From: Casuarina equisetifolia
Taxonomy: Eukaryota > Streptophyta > Magnoliopsida > Fagales > Casuarinaceae
NCBI GenBank assembly: GCA_028551475.1
Contig: CM052358.1
Location: 10,275,938-10,339,937 of the forward strand
Length of the DNA: 64,000 nt
Direction of reading: 5' to 3'
This document shows, piece after piece, positions 46,271 to 61,000 of this stretch; within the stretch, counting starts at the first letter, position 1; each line of letters begins with the position of its first letter. The translations under genes and the position numbers were made by a program. The notes under the pieces were generated by a model, which saw only the letters and a list, made by a program, of their open reading frames with translations, was not told where the DNA came from and ran no database searches.

Positions 46271-49200
46271 TCAGATGTAAACTGGCTTGACGTCATTAGG
46301 CCCAAAACTCGCAGCACATGCTGGGCACTTGCGGTGCCGACTTTCAGAAATTCTTTGCACACAGGGGTTGCAGAACAAGTGGTAGCATTTTGTAATAACA
46401 ACCTGAAGTAGAAAAAAAAAATTAATAGATATTGTATTACAACTGCATACTGCATAAAATACGACTCATATCAAAGCACTGAGTAGTACTAGTAAACCCC
46501 CTTCTTGATCCAACCTAATACTAGCTCAAAGACAAACTGAGCCCTACTATATAAGTCCTCACTGGGCCAAATAAACAACATGCATGCAAATAGTAACGAA
46601 TTTTTAAAGTTGATTTGTCTAGACTACTCTACTCGTTAGGAGTATAAAGATTGGTACCTGTCAAATCAGTTTGGGGATCAGTTTCTCAGTTGAAACGGGG
46701 GTTTGGGGGTGGGTCTGAATGGCACGGTCATGCAAATGCTAACTCTTCAAAAATTCATTGATTCTGGGTTTTCATATAACCAGATTTTTGGCCCATCAGG
46801 TCAAATGTTCTGGAATTTCTCCAAGTTCAGGATATAATGGGATTGGGAAATAGCACAATCCCCAAATATGCAATCTACGTGCCAAAATTATTTCCATGAG
46901 CACAACAAATGAACGAAGTATCCACTAGAAAATCCAAGAAAAAGGAGTGAAGTTTAGACCACATGAGATTTTACAGAATTTTTGTTTGAACCAAGAAGAA
47001 GATTACAAGAATGATGATATTTAAAATAAAATTAAAAAAATGATAGGCATGAGATATCACTAGATACTGAAATCTCCATGACATGGATTACTTGCATCAT
47101 AGTGCTCATAATCATTTTGAAATCAATGAAATAGCAACTCAAAACAGAAATATCAAGGTCAACCGAGCCAAATTGCAGGGTTTTGTGTCAGATAGATTGA
47201 TCAAAAACAAAGTTATCCTCTTGCAATGTAGATTTCACAAGATGCTGTGTTTGAAATAACTCACCAACAAAATCTTACATGTCAGCATAAGAAAGGATTA
47301 AAACTCAGAAACAAGAAATTCTGTTTCAAGTGCCAAACAATACATTGAAATCATCTAAACCATGAAGCAAAGGTCAACTTCTATAATTGGACTTCAATCA
47401 TGAAGCATTAGCTCAATCATCGTCACTTCATACAAAGAATCATTGAACAATTGCCCACAAGATAATGATATAGCAAGTTGAATGTCTACCTCTTTTGTCC
47501 TTTCAAGGCAGACACTACACTTCAGTATTTCCCGATATTCTCTGAGTTCCTCCTGAAGCTTTTCAACAACTGATGAGCCCTCTGTCTGTGCTTTAAGACG
47601 TGAGGCTTTTCTCCTTACTACCTCAGATTCCTCCTCTATTCTTTTATTGTCAAACCTGATGAAGAATGGGAAATGGGTCAATGCCCGCCCATTGCACAAC
47701 ATGGAAGCAAAGAAGTACAATATTTTCTGTACCTTTCTCTCTCTAGGTCAATCTTCAGCCCCGCAAGGGCTGCTCGACTTCTTTCAACCTTATTTTGTAC
47801 CTCCTCCAGTGACTCCCTAGTTTGCTCAGATGACCTTTTCACATCCAACAATTTCTTTTGTGTATTTTCAAAAGAAAATGAAATGTGAAGCTTATCATCT
47901 GTGAGTTTCTGAATTTGTTCTGAGCAGATTTTTAACTGCAAAGCAATAAGTCAGTTTTGCCTCAAATTATGAACATTATCAACACCCAATTAAGATCCAA
48001 AAATAAGGCCAAGAAGTACCTGATCTTCAACTCTTGCAGCTCTCATGTCAAAGAAACATAGAGATGCACTAGCTTGCTGAACCTGCCTCTCCATAGTTCG
48101 TTTGTCAATGAGTAGTGTATCCTGCAGCTGTCTTGCCTGAACAGCTTCTAACACAAGCTGAAAGAAAAATAACATTCCCATAAATTGGCCTCCTCAAATC
48201 ACTATAACGTACACCCACAATGAAACACCAAAACATGCATCAGGTGGCATTTACAGAGGTCTGAATGGCAAGATATGCAGTAGGAGCAATTAAAAATTCA
48301 CTCACCATACACAAGAACTATAGAGTATTGCAGATCATAACATGCACGATTATAAAACTTTTCCAATATAATGGCATTTGTGCAGAAGTCAAAGAGTGTC
48401 TCGGTTTCATGATAACATTATCTATTGAAACAACTGCTAGGACAGAACTGATGTGCAGAAACTCTAGCATCGTAACCCCACCCCACCCAAGAAAAATACT
48501 AAAAATAATAATGACAAAAAAAAAATCATGAGGCAAATCTTGCTGCAGACATGCTTTGGTGACTGTTTGATCATTATTGTACAAATGTTGCAAATTCCGG
48601 AAATGATCAAATGGATGATAATTCGAGAAAAATCTAAAGGATTATCATGGAACTTGCAAGTAAAAATGATATTTTTGACCTAACAAGTAGCGTGCAGCCC
48701 ACATGCAGCATAAAAAGTAACCCCCCTCTGTTTCCCAAAATATGTGCTGGGCGGTAGTTGCCAGCCACAAAACAATCTACTAAGTTTTAAACCAAACACA
48801 TTGCTTATTCTTTTCCCATAAAAAGCAAATTTAGAGGTGACAAAAGCTTTACCAAACAGGCACTAAGACAAACATGTTCGAAGCATGTCAAGTAAGTCTT
48901 GCTTGAGTTGAAATTGAAAACTTATCTTTTGGATTTACAGATGCACTCAACATAAACACAAATGTTTATCATGCACCCACCCCATAGAGTGGGCAACTCT
49001 TGAGGACCATACCTCATGATGTGGAGATCCAAAAGAAGAACAGTTAGTTACGTCAATCACAAAAATGAGCACTGACAGTAAAATACTAACACCACCAAAC
49101 GCAGTTAAATTATCCATATTGCACTATAACTAAGATAACACAAAACTTCTCAATATCCATAAGTTAATACCAAAAAGGCTACAAAAATTTGACAAAAGAG

Positions 49201-52200
49201 AAAATACAACTTTTATGTCATTTAAAAGAAAATGGTGGAATAGACAATTACCTTAATGTTATAGTCATCTCTCTCAGTTATTTGCTGCAACAGATGTTGG
49301 TTTTGGTTCTGCATATCATCATATGCCTGACCAATTGACTGACAAAAGGCCAGACCAACAGTCAAACCCAATCTCATTATAGTTTACAAGATGCTAACCA
49401 TGTAAGTTATGTAGAAACTAACCTCTATTTCCGATAAGTATGCCTCATTTTCTTCGTTTTTGGATTTTAGGACATCTGTAAGTCTAGAAGTATTCCTGGA
49501 ATAGCAGCAAACATGAAATTTATAGGAATCCCTCTTAACACAATGATTACAACAAACCTATAACAAGCTCATGCACATAACATCATTAGAAACTTTACAA
49601 CAAAATGAAGCTTTGAAGTCTTCAAGCAAAATAAAGACCAGGTTTAGTCAACACAATGAATCACTTGCACTTATGTGCTAACTGCCAAAGGTTCAAAATT
49701 GATAGGAAAAAGTACTTTTGAAAAGCGTCAATAAAATCACTAGTACACCAGAACCACAGAAGGAGACAACAAAAGAAGATGCCTGACAGTCATCCAGCCA
49801 AACAAGGTGTGTTCAAAGGAATATCTTGAAAGTAGAAGCTTATTTCCCTGGTAGCTCAACAACCTCAAAAAATTCTATTCATATCATGCAAAAAAGTAAA
49901 TGTTACTTCTAATGCAGCTCCAACCAAATGATGCCAATTTACAACATCTCAACAACCACCTGCGGATTCCCTGATTATACCCAAACAGAAGATGGAGAAA
50001 AAGCAACTAACAGGCAAAGCTCCCTTGCAACATCAACAAAAAATTCTTAAGCTCACTATAAATCCTAGTCTCTTTCCTGAAGCAGTAGAAAACTTGCATA
50101 TACTACTTCTTTATGAGATGTTCTAATACTAAAAAGAAAAATAAAAAAATAAAAAAGAGGGCTCCACATCAGCAGCTTAAAATAAAACATCTCATTGTCA
50201 TTGTCATAATAAATCACACCTTTTAGAACCTTCCAACTTCTGCCTAAGGTCAGCAATCTCAGCTTCTGCTGCAGCAAGCCTTTGTTGCGATATGGCCTCA
50301 GCTTCATTTGCTGTCTTGACACGCAGTTCCAACTTGTGCTCATCCAGAGAGGATTTCAAAGTCTGAACATGAGCCCATGCCTTGTACTCTGAGTCCCTAG
50401 CCTCCACGACATCCCTGTAAATCTTATAAACTTCTAAGAACTGCAATATCATGATGATCAACATGAACTAATTACAGCCCACAGAGCCCATGACACGTGA
50501 TTATCCTGGATCTGTGAAACTTAGTTTTTGTAGAATTCAGGATTACAAGAAATTAACATAATAGAATCCAGCATTAAGTAGGTGGTATAAAAGACGATAA
50601 TAGGATCTAGCAATAAGGGTCAGACTAATCCCCTCACCCATCAAAGAAATCCAGGGTAGAATTTGTTCCATAACTATACATACACTCAAAAATGTATACA
50701 CCAGAAGTTAGCAGCAAGCTTCTCAGAATATTTAAAACCAGCTTTGGCTAAAGCTTTAGGTCTTTAGCAAGAATACCAAGAACAGAAATGTTGAGGGAAG
50801 GCAAAAAAAAAAAAAACAAGAGAGGAAGAAGAAGGAAGACCATCCAGATTCTCTAACCTTGAATCAGTGGATTCACGTCTATACATTTCCAATATCAACC
50901 TTAATTCACGATCACTTTCCTTTAAATCTTGGACCTGCAAAAGAGAATAAGCAAAGTTACTAAAGTCACGTTATTAGTAGGTTAATACTTTATGATGAAG
51001 AAAAGACAACACAGGCCCTCCAGTTTTGTGTGCATGTGCGTGTGTGTGGTGTAGCCACAATAAGACAACAAAGAACATCTAATATCATGTTATGTGCATG
51101 TATGAAACAGAAGCTGTACACATAAGGCTACCAAAAGAAATACAGTAATTAAGTCCAGGCCAAAAAGATAAAAATAAATAAATAAAGCATAGAATTTTCT
51201 TTTCTTCTTTTCTTTTTTTGTCTCCTTTTCTCAACAAGAAAAAAGTAGGTCCCTTAGACATACTCCTGTAATCACCATCCCTCCAGTGATAGGATGCCTG
51301 ATCCAAGAAATGGTGATCAATAAGTCACAAAGCCTTTGCTCCCAAGATCTAAAGAAAACCATCATCCCACACCTTCAACCAGGTACATCACGTTCACACA
51401 AGTATTCCCCACAGAACTGTTTTGCCACATATGAGTGGCAATTTACTCAAGGCTAGTAATTGTTAGCACAGAAATGAATTAGAATATTCACAGTGATTGC
51501 ACTTTCTTATCTACATGATAGGTGGGAACCACATAATAAGTACCAAAAGCATATCCTACCAAAGCTTGTAACTTTTGCTTCTCAGCAACTTGATCAGCAG
51601 ATCTGGCGGACAGAGTTTCACATTCTTTCACCTGTCATGGGGCAAAAAGAGGGAGCTTCAACCCTTGATCTGGGTCCAAGAATATGCCTTCAAAGAAAAA
51701 AGAAAAAAAAATCCCACCTTCCTCTCAAGAATACTACAAAGAGATTGCACATCAGCCCGAAGAGAGTGAACATCTGACGCTGCCTCTTTGTGTTTACTTA
51801 ATTCACTTTGCATGGCACTCATTTTCCCAGGAAATGAAGAAAGTAAGGTTTTAAATTTTGCGATAATTTCTTTTCTTCCTGCAATGCACACAGTATCTTC
51901 ATCACTATTGCAGCATAACCCAACACTGATAGAAAGCACATGTTCAGTTATCAAAGAAAAGCATCAGACTTCTTGTAACCTGGTTCTCTGGATGCCTCTT
52001 TTAGTTTAGATTCAATCCTATTTCTTTCCTCAAGTTGCTTCTGTATCTCTATCTCCAGATCAGTGGCCCTGGAATCAGCAACTACAGAAGATCTTCGAAA
52101 AACATCAACTATGTCATTCTTAATATTCAATTCTCTCTCTCTCCACATAAGGTTGTCCTTCTCAACCTGTAATTTCCCAATAAGAATTGGTGGTCAGCTT

Positions 52201-53077
52201 CAGAACCAAAACCTTGGGACTAAGATGACAGAAGAAGGCAAAATGAAACTACCGACCAGTTACAACCTGTAGTTTTTCAAATAAGGCCTGATATTGCAAA
52301 ACTTCTGACTTTGACTTTTCTATTCGATCTCTCAACAGAAGGTAAGCATTAGAAGCTGACATACACTTCACATTCTTCAACGTGTTCTGCCATGAAATGT
52401 CCCCATTCAAAGTATGTGACTCAATAAATAGACTTGTAATTCACAGTTGATCATCTAGAAAGAAATACAGACAACTATTACACCAACAAAGGCATCAGTG
52501 TCATAAGAAAACTAACCCGCAAACTAGATAACTGCTGTAATGTTTTTATCCTTTCTTCATGAAGACCTTTCAGTTCCATAAGCCTGCTTGAAGCTTGGTC
52601 CTATGGAGCTCAAACAAATTATTACACCATCCCTTCCACTTTGGGAAAGAATATACAATTATTGAAAAAAAAGAGCAAATGAAGTCTGGGATTAAGGCAC
52701 ATAATAAGTCCTAAGTAGGCAAATTACCATTAGTTCATTAAGAGTGGATTCCATATCATGCAGATCTTTATGTTTATCTTTGACCCTATCTCCAGCAACA
52801 TGCTTATTCCCTGGATTTAAGATAGGGAAAAATGCCCCTTTTGCAGCATCCCTTTGTGCTTTAAGAGATGCTAAATTGCAATTACTTTCTTCTAATTCTG
52901 CCAGTGTGAGCCCCAGCTCCCCTTCAAAAATGAACAAAAATGAATATTATTAACTAGCACTAACACCATGAAAATTAATGACCAAGATCAAATCCATTTT
53001 AATTAAACTTTTCATTTTTGCACCTCCCACCACGCCACAAGGGATTGACCACCGTATAGGTACATAGAGAAGAACTG

Positions 53078-53120
<43 letters not shown>

Positions 53121-56100
53121 TGTGTGTGTGTGTGCAGCATTATTTTAGAGAAAGAAAGGAGAAAAGCAGATGGACAGCTCTTGAACATAAAGTGTAAAGA
53201 GCTCAAATAATTTAACCAGCGCACTCAATACTTATTCATCACTAACAACTTGAAAAAAAAAAATCATGCTACAGAAACTACCCCAAGCAGTAGAAATTTG
53301 GTTTTATTTTATGGGTACAAGTGTCCATACACATCAACAACTACAAACGAATAAATTAAAATAAAAAAATCCTCCAACACGGGTGAAAGACTTAAAAAAT
53401 CATCTCCTCATTATCAATTATAAATAATTCATAAAGCTTACTCATGCTTTCGAAGTGATATCAAGAATCAGTTTACTCTGTGTACTAAGTTCAAAGAACA
53501 AGCCATAGATGAGTATACAAATCATTTTCAAAGCTTAATCCATGCATATCCAATGTCTGCAAAGGTTTATCTTCAAATTCTTTAATCTTTCACAGATGTT
53601 AGATACAACTAGCAAATGGCACAGCCACATTTTCGAACATCTGAATTAACAAGTTATAAAAGTAGGCATATAACCAAAATTCTGTTATACAAAGCATAGA
53701 ACTGCCAATTCATAAATGATGCTATAAAAACAGGCAAAAAACTGAAATTATTGCCATGGACCTTTTCATTTGGAAGATAGACAACTGAACACCATGTCCA
53801 TTTGCCGAGTCAAGCTAAATGTGTCTCAAAGTTAGGATAAATCCAGTGGATAGCCACAAGCCCAGCATTAACACATGCAACAAGACAAATCAATATTTTG
53901 AAACAAATCTATACTTTTTCCTATATTCACACAAATCTATATCTACAAGAAACAACACAAAACCATGCATATGTATCTACCTAAGTAGGTAAGGGCAGAC
54001 ATGTAAGCACTGAACCAAGATGGTCAATCAATTTTAGTAGGTCAATCAATTTTAGTAGGTAAATGACAGACATAAAACAAATAAGAAAGCCACCTTTTAA
54101 GCGTTTAATCTCAGCTTTGCTTTTCATATCCACGTCTTGGTGTCTCCGCAGTTCCCTTGCCAGCGATTTGTGCTTCAGATGAAGATCACTAAATTCCAAT
54201 CGCAACTTCTTAACTTCTTCCTCTAACTCAAAAGATTCCTTTTGCCTGCATGAACCTAGCAAAAGGAGCAGTATATGCAACGGATCTGAGGGATCACTCA
54301 AGAGGATGAAATATCTCACCACAGGAATCATGTGAAACTTGTCTAGTTCACTCATTTCTTACCGTCTTCTGGAAGATTCTTCACCACTGCAGCAGATAAT
54401 CCATCCTTCAAATGCCACAGGTTATCAACAGCAGTTATTATATTGCATAAAATATCCTTAGTCTTTTCAAAGGTCATTTCTCTATCTTCTTTCATATGAT
54501 TAGTGCAATCATAAGTGGAAGAATTTTCAGTTGCTCCAGTTTCCATGAGTCGGCTAAGAAAAGCATCCTTAAATGTAGATGAAACCCCATCTGACAACCA
54601 ATTCAAGGTAGCCTCCTCTGTCAGTACGTTCATGGAATAACACTCCAATTGCAAGCTGATAAAAATCAACATATTTGCAATCTAATAACCACATCCCCAA
54701 CAAATACATAAAAGAGATATTATGAACCCCTCAAAGAGTCAGGTTTAAGTTCTATTCAAACAGAAAAAAACGAAGCAAATAAATTCTATAACACAATGAG
54801 AAGATAAGAATAACTAAACTAAATTCACACAGAGCTCAAGATGATAAGAAAGCATGAGATCACTACACAATAATGTATCGCAGCATTAACAACATTTCCA
54901 GAAAACTTCCATGTAGTATAAACTTCATGCAGCTGATCAAAGAGAACTTATATTTCATATAATCATCTTCACATTGCGAAAGGCATTGGCCATCTACACT
55001 AATCCTTTTCTCATAATTCATGCAGAGAAATGTTCAAAAGGCTTGACAAATGCAGCACGGGTAGATCAACAAACTATTGGATTCATAGCCAATTTCATTT
55101 TATCTGCTGTTCCTTTTAAAAGTTATAGGACAATGAAAAATATAATTCAAATATCAATTTTCAACAAAGAAACCACCTTCAATAGCCATACCATGAACCC
55201 CCAACAAAAGATTTCATGACAAATACATTGGGACATGAATGTTGCTACAAAATGACAAACACTATTTGTGTATTGAAGCACTCTGCTAGAGTTACTGAAA
55301 GATAATTTTAGGTTTCCATTCCATGTGTGTGTGTTAAAGAAAGGGGGGGGTTGTTGTGCGGGCACTGGGGCCACAAGGATTACAAATATAATATTAACAA
55401 AGCTCAGCTCAAGATCACACTCCCAATTGCAACCAGCTCCACAGATTTGGACCTCTCGAGCCAAGTAAAAAGATGGAGGATTTTCTAAGTTTAGAACTTA
55501 ATTAAGGAAAAGAAAATCTGAGACATGAATGATTCAAAAGCTTCATTTACAAGGAACATTAGTCACAGAAACACACACGATCATTATCAACTGAGTAAAT
55601 CATAAATAGCACGAGATGCATAACAGAATTTCTAGGCCTATATTCTTATCCAATCTCTGAAGAAGATCTCTAATCTAATCACCCATCTAAAGAAATCACC
55701 CCTGGTTAACCAATGTTATTATGCTCTATTCCACAGCACGTTTGAGCAATAGCATGATATCAACAGGCAAAAAAAACTTATCCCACAGCTAATAGAATGA
55801 ATAAAGCATACAATCAAATAGAACTACCAACACAAAAGAGGAAACAAACAGATTCAGGAGTTGATGCCCACCCTCCATACCTGGCAGATGATCGCCATCT
55901 TCTCCATTATTTGACTCCCTAATGCAGATCGGAGATGATTCCAAGTCATTAACCAGCTGATGCCAAATATGAGAAAAGCTACCAACAATCAGTACACCAC
56001 TCTGTACAAAAAAGCCTAAAACAAGAAAAACTAGACAATTATTGAAGAGCACAAGAGTACAGATAAAAATTAGTATCACCTTGTCCCAGGATTTATTGAC

Positions 56101-57021
56101 CACAGCCAATGTGGAATCATACGGTTGTTGTTTCTGCTTCAGTTGAGAGAATTTATTATCAAGCCCAAAATACTCTATCTTCTGGGCTTCTAACTTCTGA
56201 ACAAGCCTTTGATTTTGATATTGAAGAACAGCAATATCAAGCTGCACATAAAAATGGAAAACATAAGTTAAAAGAGAAAACAAATTAATATAGAAGACCA
56301 CATTTCTTCAATCCAGTAGTACTAGAAGTCACTCAAGTTCCAACCGTAATTTTGTATTCTTAGGTTATAAATGAATGTCACAGCACATGCTCTCCCAACT
56401 AAAAAGTAGAAGCAGGTTCAAGATCCTAACAATCAAAAACATTTTTTCCGAGTCAAGGAATTGAGTCTTAAACCTTTTTCAGACTATCACACATTGCCAA
56501 GAAAAACATGATCACGATCTAACCAAGTTCCAAATTCCAGTAACCCTGAGTCCTAAGGACACAATCATGCCAAACTGAAACAAATAAAAGTCAATAGCTA
56601 CCAGCAAACTGAGAAAAAAAATAAAAAGGGACTCATTTCAAGCCATCTAAGATTCGTAACAAATACTTTCAAGTTAATAATCTAAATTCTACGCTCTTCA
56701 CAAGCTGACAACGTAAAGCAAACCCGAACGCGTGAACTTTTCCAATAAATTAAGCATTCCAGATAAGCAAAACAATGAATTCACCAAACAGTTATCAAAA
56801 GCTACAAAAAGATTCCAATAAAGCCCACAAGATTTTTGGCCAAAAGGACAATTTATGAGAAATTATAAACAAAAGGAACGCGAAGATCCTACCTTATTTT
56901 CTTCAGAAATGGGCAAGAAGGGCTGCTTCTTGGCAGTAGCAGCCGCAGCAGCAGTAGCAGCGGTGGGCGAAATGGAGCCAAAGTGCCGCCGTTTCCGGTC
57001 TGGCTCACCTGTGCTCCCCAT
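46271..57021 (-). CDS. HUB1: HUB1-type E3 ubiquitin ligase (Bre1 homologue) for histone H2B monoubiquitination, 19 exons
   Basis: Exons: 57021-56893, 56241-56080, 55956-55881, 54617-54363, 54255-54094, 52921-52728, 52600-52517, 52386-52267, 52166-51980, 51878-51718, 51631-51560, 50934-50858, 50414-50220, 49495-49423, 49338-49252, 48157-48020, 47935-47733, 47655-47490, 46402-46271; 890 aa, near Arabidopsis HUB1 (878). The start MGSTGEPDRKRRHF is the family N-terminus and is followed by an Ala/Thr tract. Most of the protein is coiled coil. The C-terminal C3HC4 RING reads CSVCLERTKEVVITKCYHLFCNPC...RKCPAC and the end is FGPNDVKPVYI. All introns fit GT..AG. Exons 4 and 5 use acceptors (GACAG|AGG, GCTAG|GTT) slightly inside competing AGs, which are out of frame. 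Nuclear; with UBC1/2 it ubiquitinates H2B, acting in flowering time, seed dormancy and defence. RING ligands are intact. A broken tail copy lies at 39.3 kb. Confidence 0.95.
53081..53134. repeat. (TG)n microsatellite in HUB1 intron 5
   Basis: About 26 TG units interrupted once by GAG near 53118. Intronic, no coding role. Confidence 0.9.
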
Positions 57022-58095
57022 TGAAACCTAGCACCCGCACTCCACAAGCTCTACTCGCATTAGGGAACACCAAAACCGGACCACAAATCAAAACACCCTG
57101 TGATATAATACAGAAGAAACAAACCCTAGACCTATCAAGTCCTAAAAACCCTAATACCAATACCCAAGCCAAAAATCAATGTCCTTCTTTAGCTTCCAAG
57201 TTTTATTTCCCAAAGCCCAAATTCAGGGCTACTCCCGTCTCTGTCCGTGTCCCTTTCTCTCTCTAAATCTCTGTGCGAGAGTAAGGATTTTGAGAGTTTC
57301 CTCTCTCTAAGACGCACTTCGCCCCTCTGTCAGAAGCTCGAGGAGGAGAGAGAAAATACGTGGGGTTTTTTTGTGCATTTGTATGAGAAAATAATAATTG
57401 AAATTTGGAGAAATTCCGGAGGGCAAGGTAGGCAATTGGACGTGGAGGAGTTGAGCACGTCCACCTGTTGGAAGAATCAAGCAGCCCGGATTACGTCATG
57501 GTATGTAAGAGAAGGTGGACGTGGCTTGTTCTTATTGGTCGAATCCGCGGAAGTTACCTGTGGGTTTGACTCGTTTCATTGGCTGTTGCTCACGTCGAAA
57601 TTGTGTTTTGTTTATTTCTTTTTCCTCCCCACCCCCCCCCCCCCCCAAAAAAAAAAAAAAAAAAAAAAGAAACTCAATTTCGTTCTTAATTTTCAGTTAC
57701 AATAGGTTAATACTGTCATCAAGGCTCTTAACAACTACAAGCCACGAAGTTGTTGTGGTATTCGGTTTGTTCACGTCGTTTTCATGTGTTTGCTTCCATT
57801 ATTGCCGGCCCATACTTATATAGTCAATATTGGAATCAGCCTTATTCTTTAATAAATTGTCTTTAGGAAACAGAAAAGGGGGACCACTTCCAACGGAACA
57901 TATCCACACTCTTGCGATGCAAGCAAGCTCTTCCAGTTTTGATTGGAGTGGAGAGACGTGTTTGGCAGTAGCAAGTTTCGGTTTGTACAAAAATTGACCC
58001 ATATGATATAGGCATCACCCATATGTACAGACAAAGAACAGGCTCTAAAGCGCTCCAGTCTGATTGGAGATACGGGATGCGTCATCTCACCGGCC
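57022..58095. other. HUB1 promoter/leader and hydrolase 3' flank
   Basis: The 5' leader of HUB1 probably lies within 57022-57300, where CTCTCT-rich leader-like sequence occurs. The remainder to 58095 is the 3' flank of the hydrolase gene on the same strand. No further gene seen; open frames here are low-complexity artefacts. Confidence 0.5.
57632..57668. repeat. Homopolymer junction: C15 followed by A22
   Basis: Fifteen C directly followed by twenty-two A about 610 bases upstream of the HUB1 ATG. Lengths may be unreliable because such tracts are hard to sequence. Confidence 0.8.
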
Positions 58096-61000
58096 TCACT
58101 CGTCTTTCATGGAAAGTTCATGCCGCCTCTTCAGCCCGACCTCCACTAGCAACGTCAAAAGGGCCTCGCACACTTGGGAGGCATCTGCTTCGGTTGGATC
58201 ATCGTTCAACGATGAATATACCATCCAAGCATGGTCTAGTTTACGTGTGGGCCGTACAACAACGGATCCAGGGACTTCAGCGTCACGACATGTGACAAGC
58301 CCATCACTCTTCTCGCCATACCTCATATGTAGTAGCTGGGCACATGCGGCCATTGCGGCGCCGAGGGGTATTACCACTGGGACTTTTGCAGGCTGAGCTG
58401 CGTCATATAGGGGTGCAACCACAGGCAGCTCGGCATGTGCAACATGAGATAATGTGGCTAGAACGGCTGGAGAAATGCCCGCTTCTGTGTGGAATGAAAC
58501 CACAGCTACTTCTCTTGGTAGTTGGTGTTTGGTCAAAAATTCTCTCCTCTTCTCGTATGTCAGATCTTCCAGAGCTTGCATGTCACCCTTCACAATTGCA
58601 AATGATGTGTTAAAAAGATAGATGAAGAGAAAGAAAGAGAAACACTCGAACAAAATTTTTCCTTCAATTTTTTCGAGTTCAAATAGAATTGGAGCAAATC
58701 CCACTCCCCAAACAGAAAAAGACCAAGGAAAATGAATAGATAAAAATGAGAAAGAAGAAAGCGAAGCAACTATGACAACAAAATCAGAAGAGCATCCAGA
58801 AAAAGGAAAAAGATACTGGAATTGCACCTAATCACCTTAATCACTTTACATATCAGAATCTCCATAAGTTTCCGTACATTAACATAATCACCAAGCTGTC
58901 CTTCTCGCAAGATATCTGAAGCTATAGGGCTGCCACCATAGGGACTCTGCGCTAATGCTAATCCAGCGACCTTATCTTTCAGATCAGACCAATAAAGTGA
59001 TAAAGCAGCTGCTGCATCTACTCCTCCTTTGCTATGTCCAAGAAGTAAAACACGTTTTCCAGAACCCCAATAGATTTCTTCAATATACTCTCTTATCTCT
59101 CTCGCATTTTTCTCAACTGAAGCCTGACTAGTGATTGCTCAATGTTTAGTAAACAAGTAGTAAAATCAACGTGCAGATGAGTAAATGTAACCGTTTACCT
59201 CACTGTGAATCTTGGCAATATGACAGGCCAGACCCATCTTTGAGAAACTACTCTTTGTGTTAACAAAATAAAGTGGTCCGTGGTTGCTGAAAAGACCTGT
59301 GAATAGCATAAAAAGCCAATCTCGATGAGAACAAAACTATTACCAAAGTTTCAAATCTCTAAATCAGCAACGGATATGAAGGGAAACTAAAATCAGGGGT
59401 TGAATCCCTAGGCCTACTATTCACATGATGCACAGATTGATCTTGGGGATGAATTAAAATTTCTGTTTAGACATCCACCCTCCATTTCTCTTAAGCCATT
59501 TGAGGTTCTTAAAATTTGAATACTTGAAGCAAGGTTTCTAATATCCACCACATCATGCAGAAAATACAAAATGGCACAGTTAGATAAAAGTAACAGAACA
59601 ATTGCAAATGCTACCTGGAACCAGTAAGTATACCATTGAATTTGGCAACTTGTGAAGACCGTGCCTGAGACATGTTGAAACAACTGATTTAGCAGCAGCA
59701 TAAGCAAGCAATACAAATGCATGCATATGAAAATGAAAAAGATGCAAACTCCACCGGATATTATCAAGAATTTCTATGAATCTCTCGGTTCCATCTTCAA
59801 CCGGTGGCATTCCAGAAGCACGTTGGAGCCAACCAATATCATCTGCAGACCCACGAACAGTCCGACGAGCCCGGTCAACAAGGCTGAAAGAAAGAATCAT
59901 CACTATTAATTAACCAAGAATAAAAAGCTTTGAGTTAAATTTCTTGTGCCTGTGCAAGGAATATGAATGTCAATGAAAAACACGTGAAGAAAGGAGATAG
60001 ATTATCCACTGCTATTTTACTGGTATCACAACCAGGAGAATGAAAGATGACTATCCAACTAAACACAAGCTTACTTACGCCAAAGATCTGTCTGCTCCCA
60101 AAAACTTCCTTTCATCCCAACTGAGATGTCTAGCTTTAGCTTTCCCTTCTGGATATCCCAACTACATGTCTACTTTAAAAAGTAGAAACGGGTTCATTCA
60201 AGAGTCTTTGAAACTATTCTCATTTTCGCCAAAATTGTAAAGATAATTTCCTTAAAATTCATGCCCGCCTCTAATACAACACTAACAAAACTTGAGAAAA
60301 TTGCCTAGACTTACTACTTTACATCAATACTCATGCCATTTCGAGCTAAGATATCTATTTTGGGAAGAGAACATAAGAATAAGTTTTTCTATGAAAATTT
60401 AGTTCTACAATAAATATATTCTTCATATTACTCCCACTTCAATCTTAGCACACATTTAACTAAAAAAAATCATTAGGAACCAGGATTGGGAGGAAAAAGA
60501 AAAGACAAAATTGATTTTGGTCGATCATTACCAACTAATAGAATTGAAAGCATTGATGCACATGAAACCTCTCAAGATGTGAGATAACTCCTTTTAAGTC
60601 CAAAGTCTGTTAAAGTAGATGTACCCAATCTATAAAAATAAACTGTGGTTCTTTTGCTAAAGGAGCTAATGCAAAGATAAGATCATAAGTTTGTCTTTGA
60701 TACCTTCTAAAAATTGAAACTCCATTTTGACCAGTCTGATTTGATTCTACATGTTCACTACCATCTTGAGATGACTCTCCAGCCGAAGTCCTTTTTATTT
60801 CACTATGTACAGGAGAAGAACTTGCAGCATTAGACAAAACATCATGCGTTGGATGGCTTTCACTTGAAGAGGGGTGATCATTAGTGGTAGCCACAGATAC
60901 CCCAGTTTCTCCAGAAGAAAACGTAACCAACTCCTGTGCATGCACAATGGAATTCCCAGGATCTCTATAGGAGGGTTCTACTGCAATCAACAACAGGTTA

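Noticed and set aside
57247-57823. Plus-strand frames across the C/A homopolymers
   Set aside because: They depend on poly-Pro/poly-Lys translation of simple sequence within the HUB1 promoter region.
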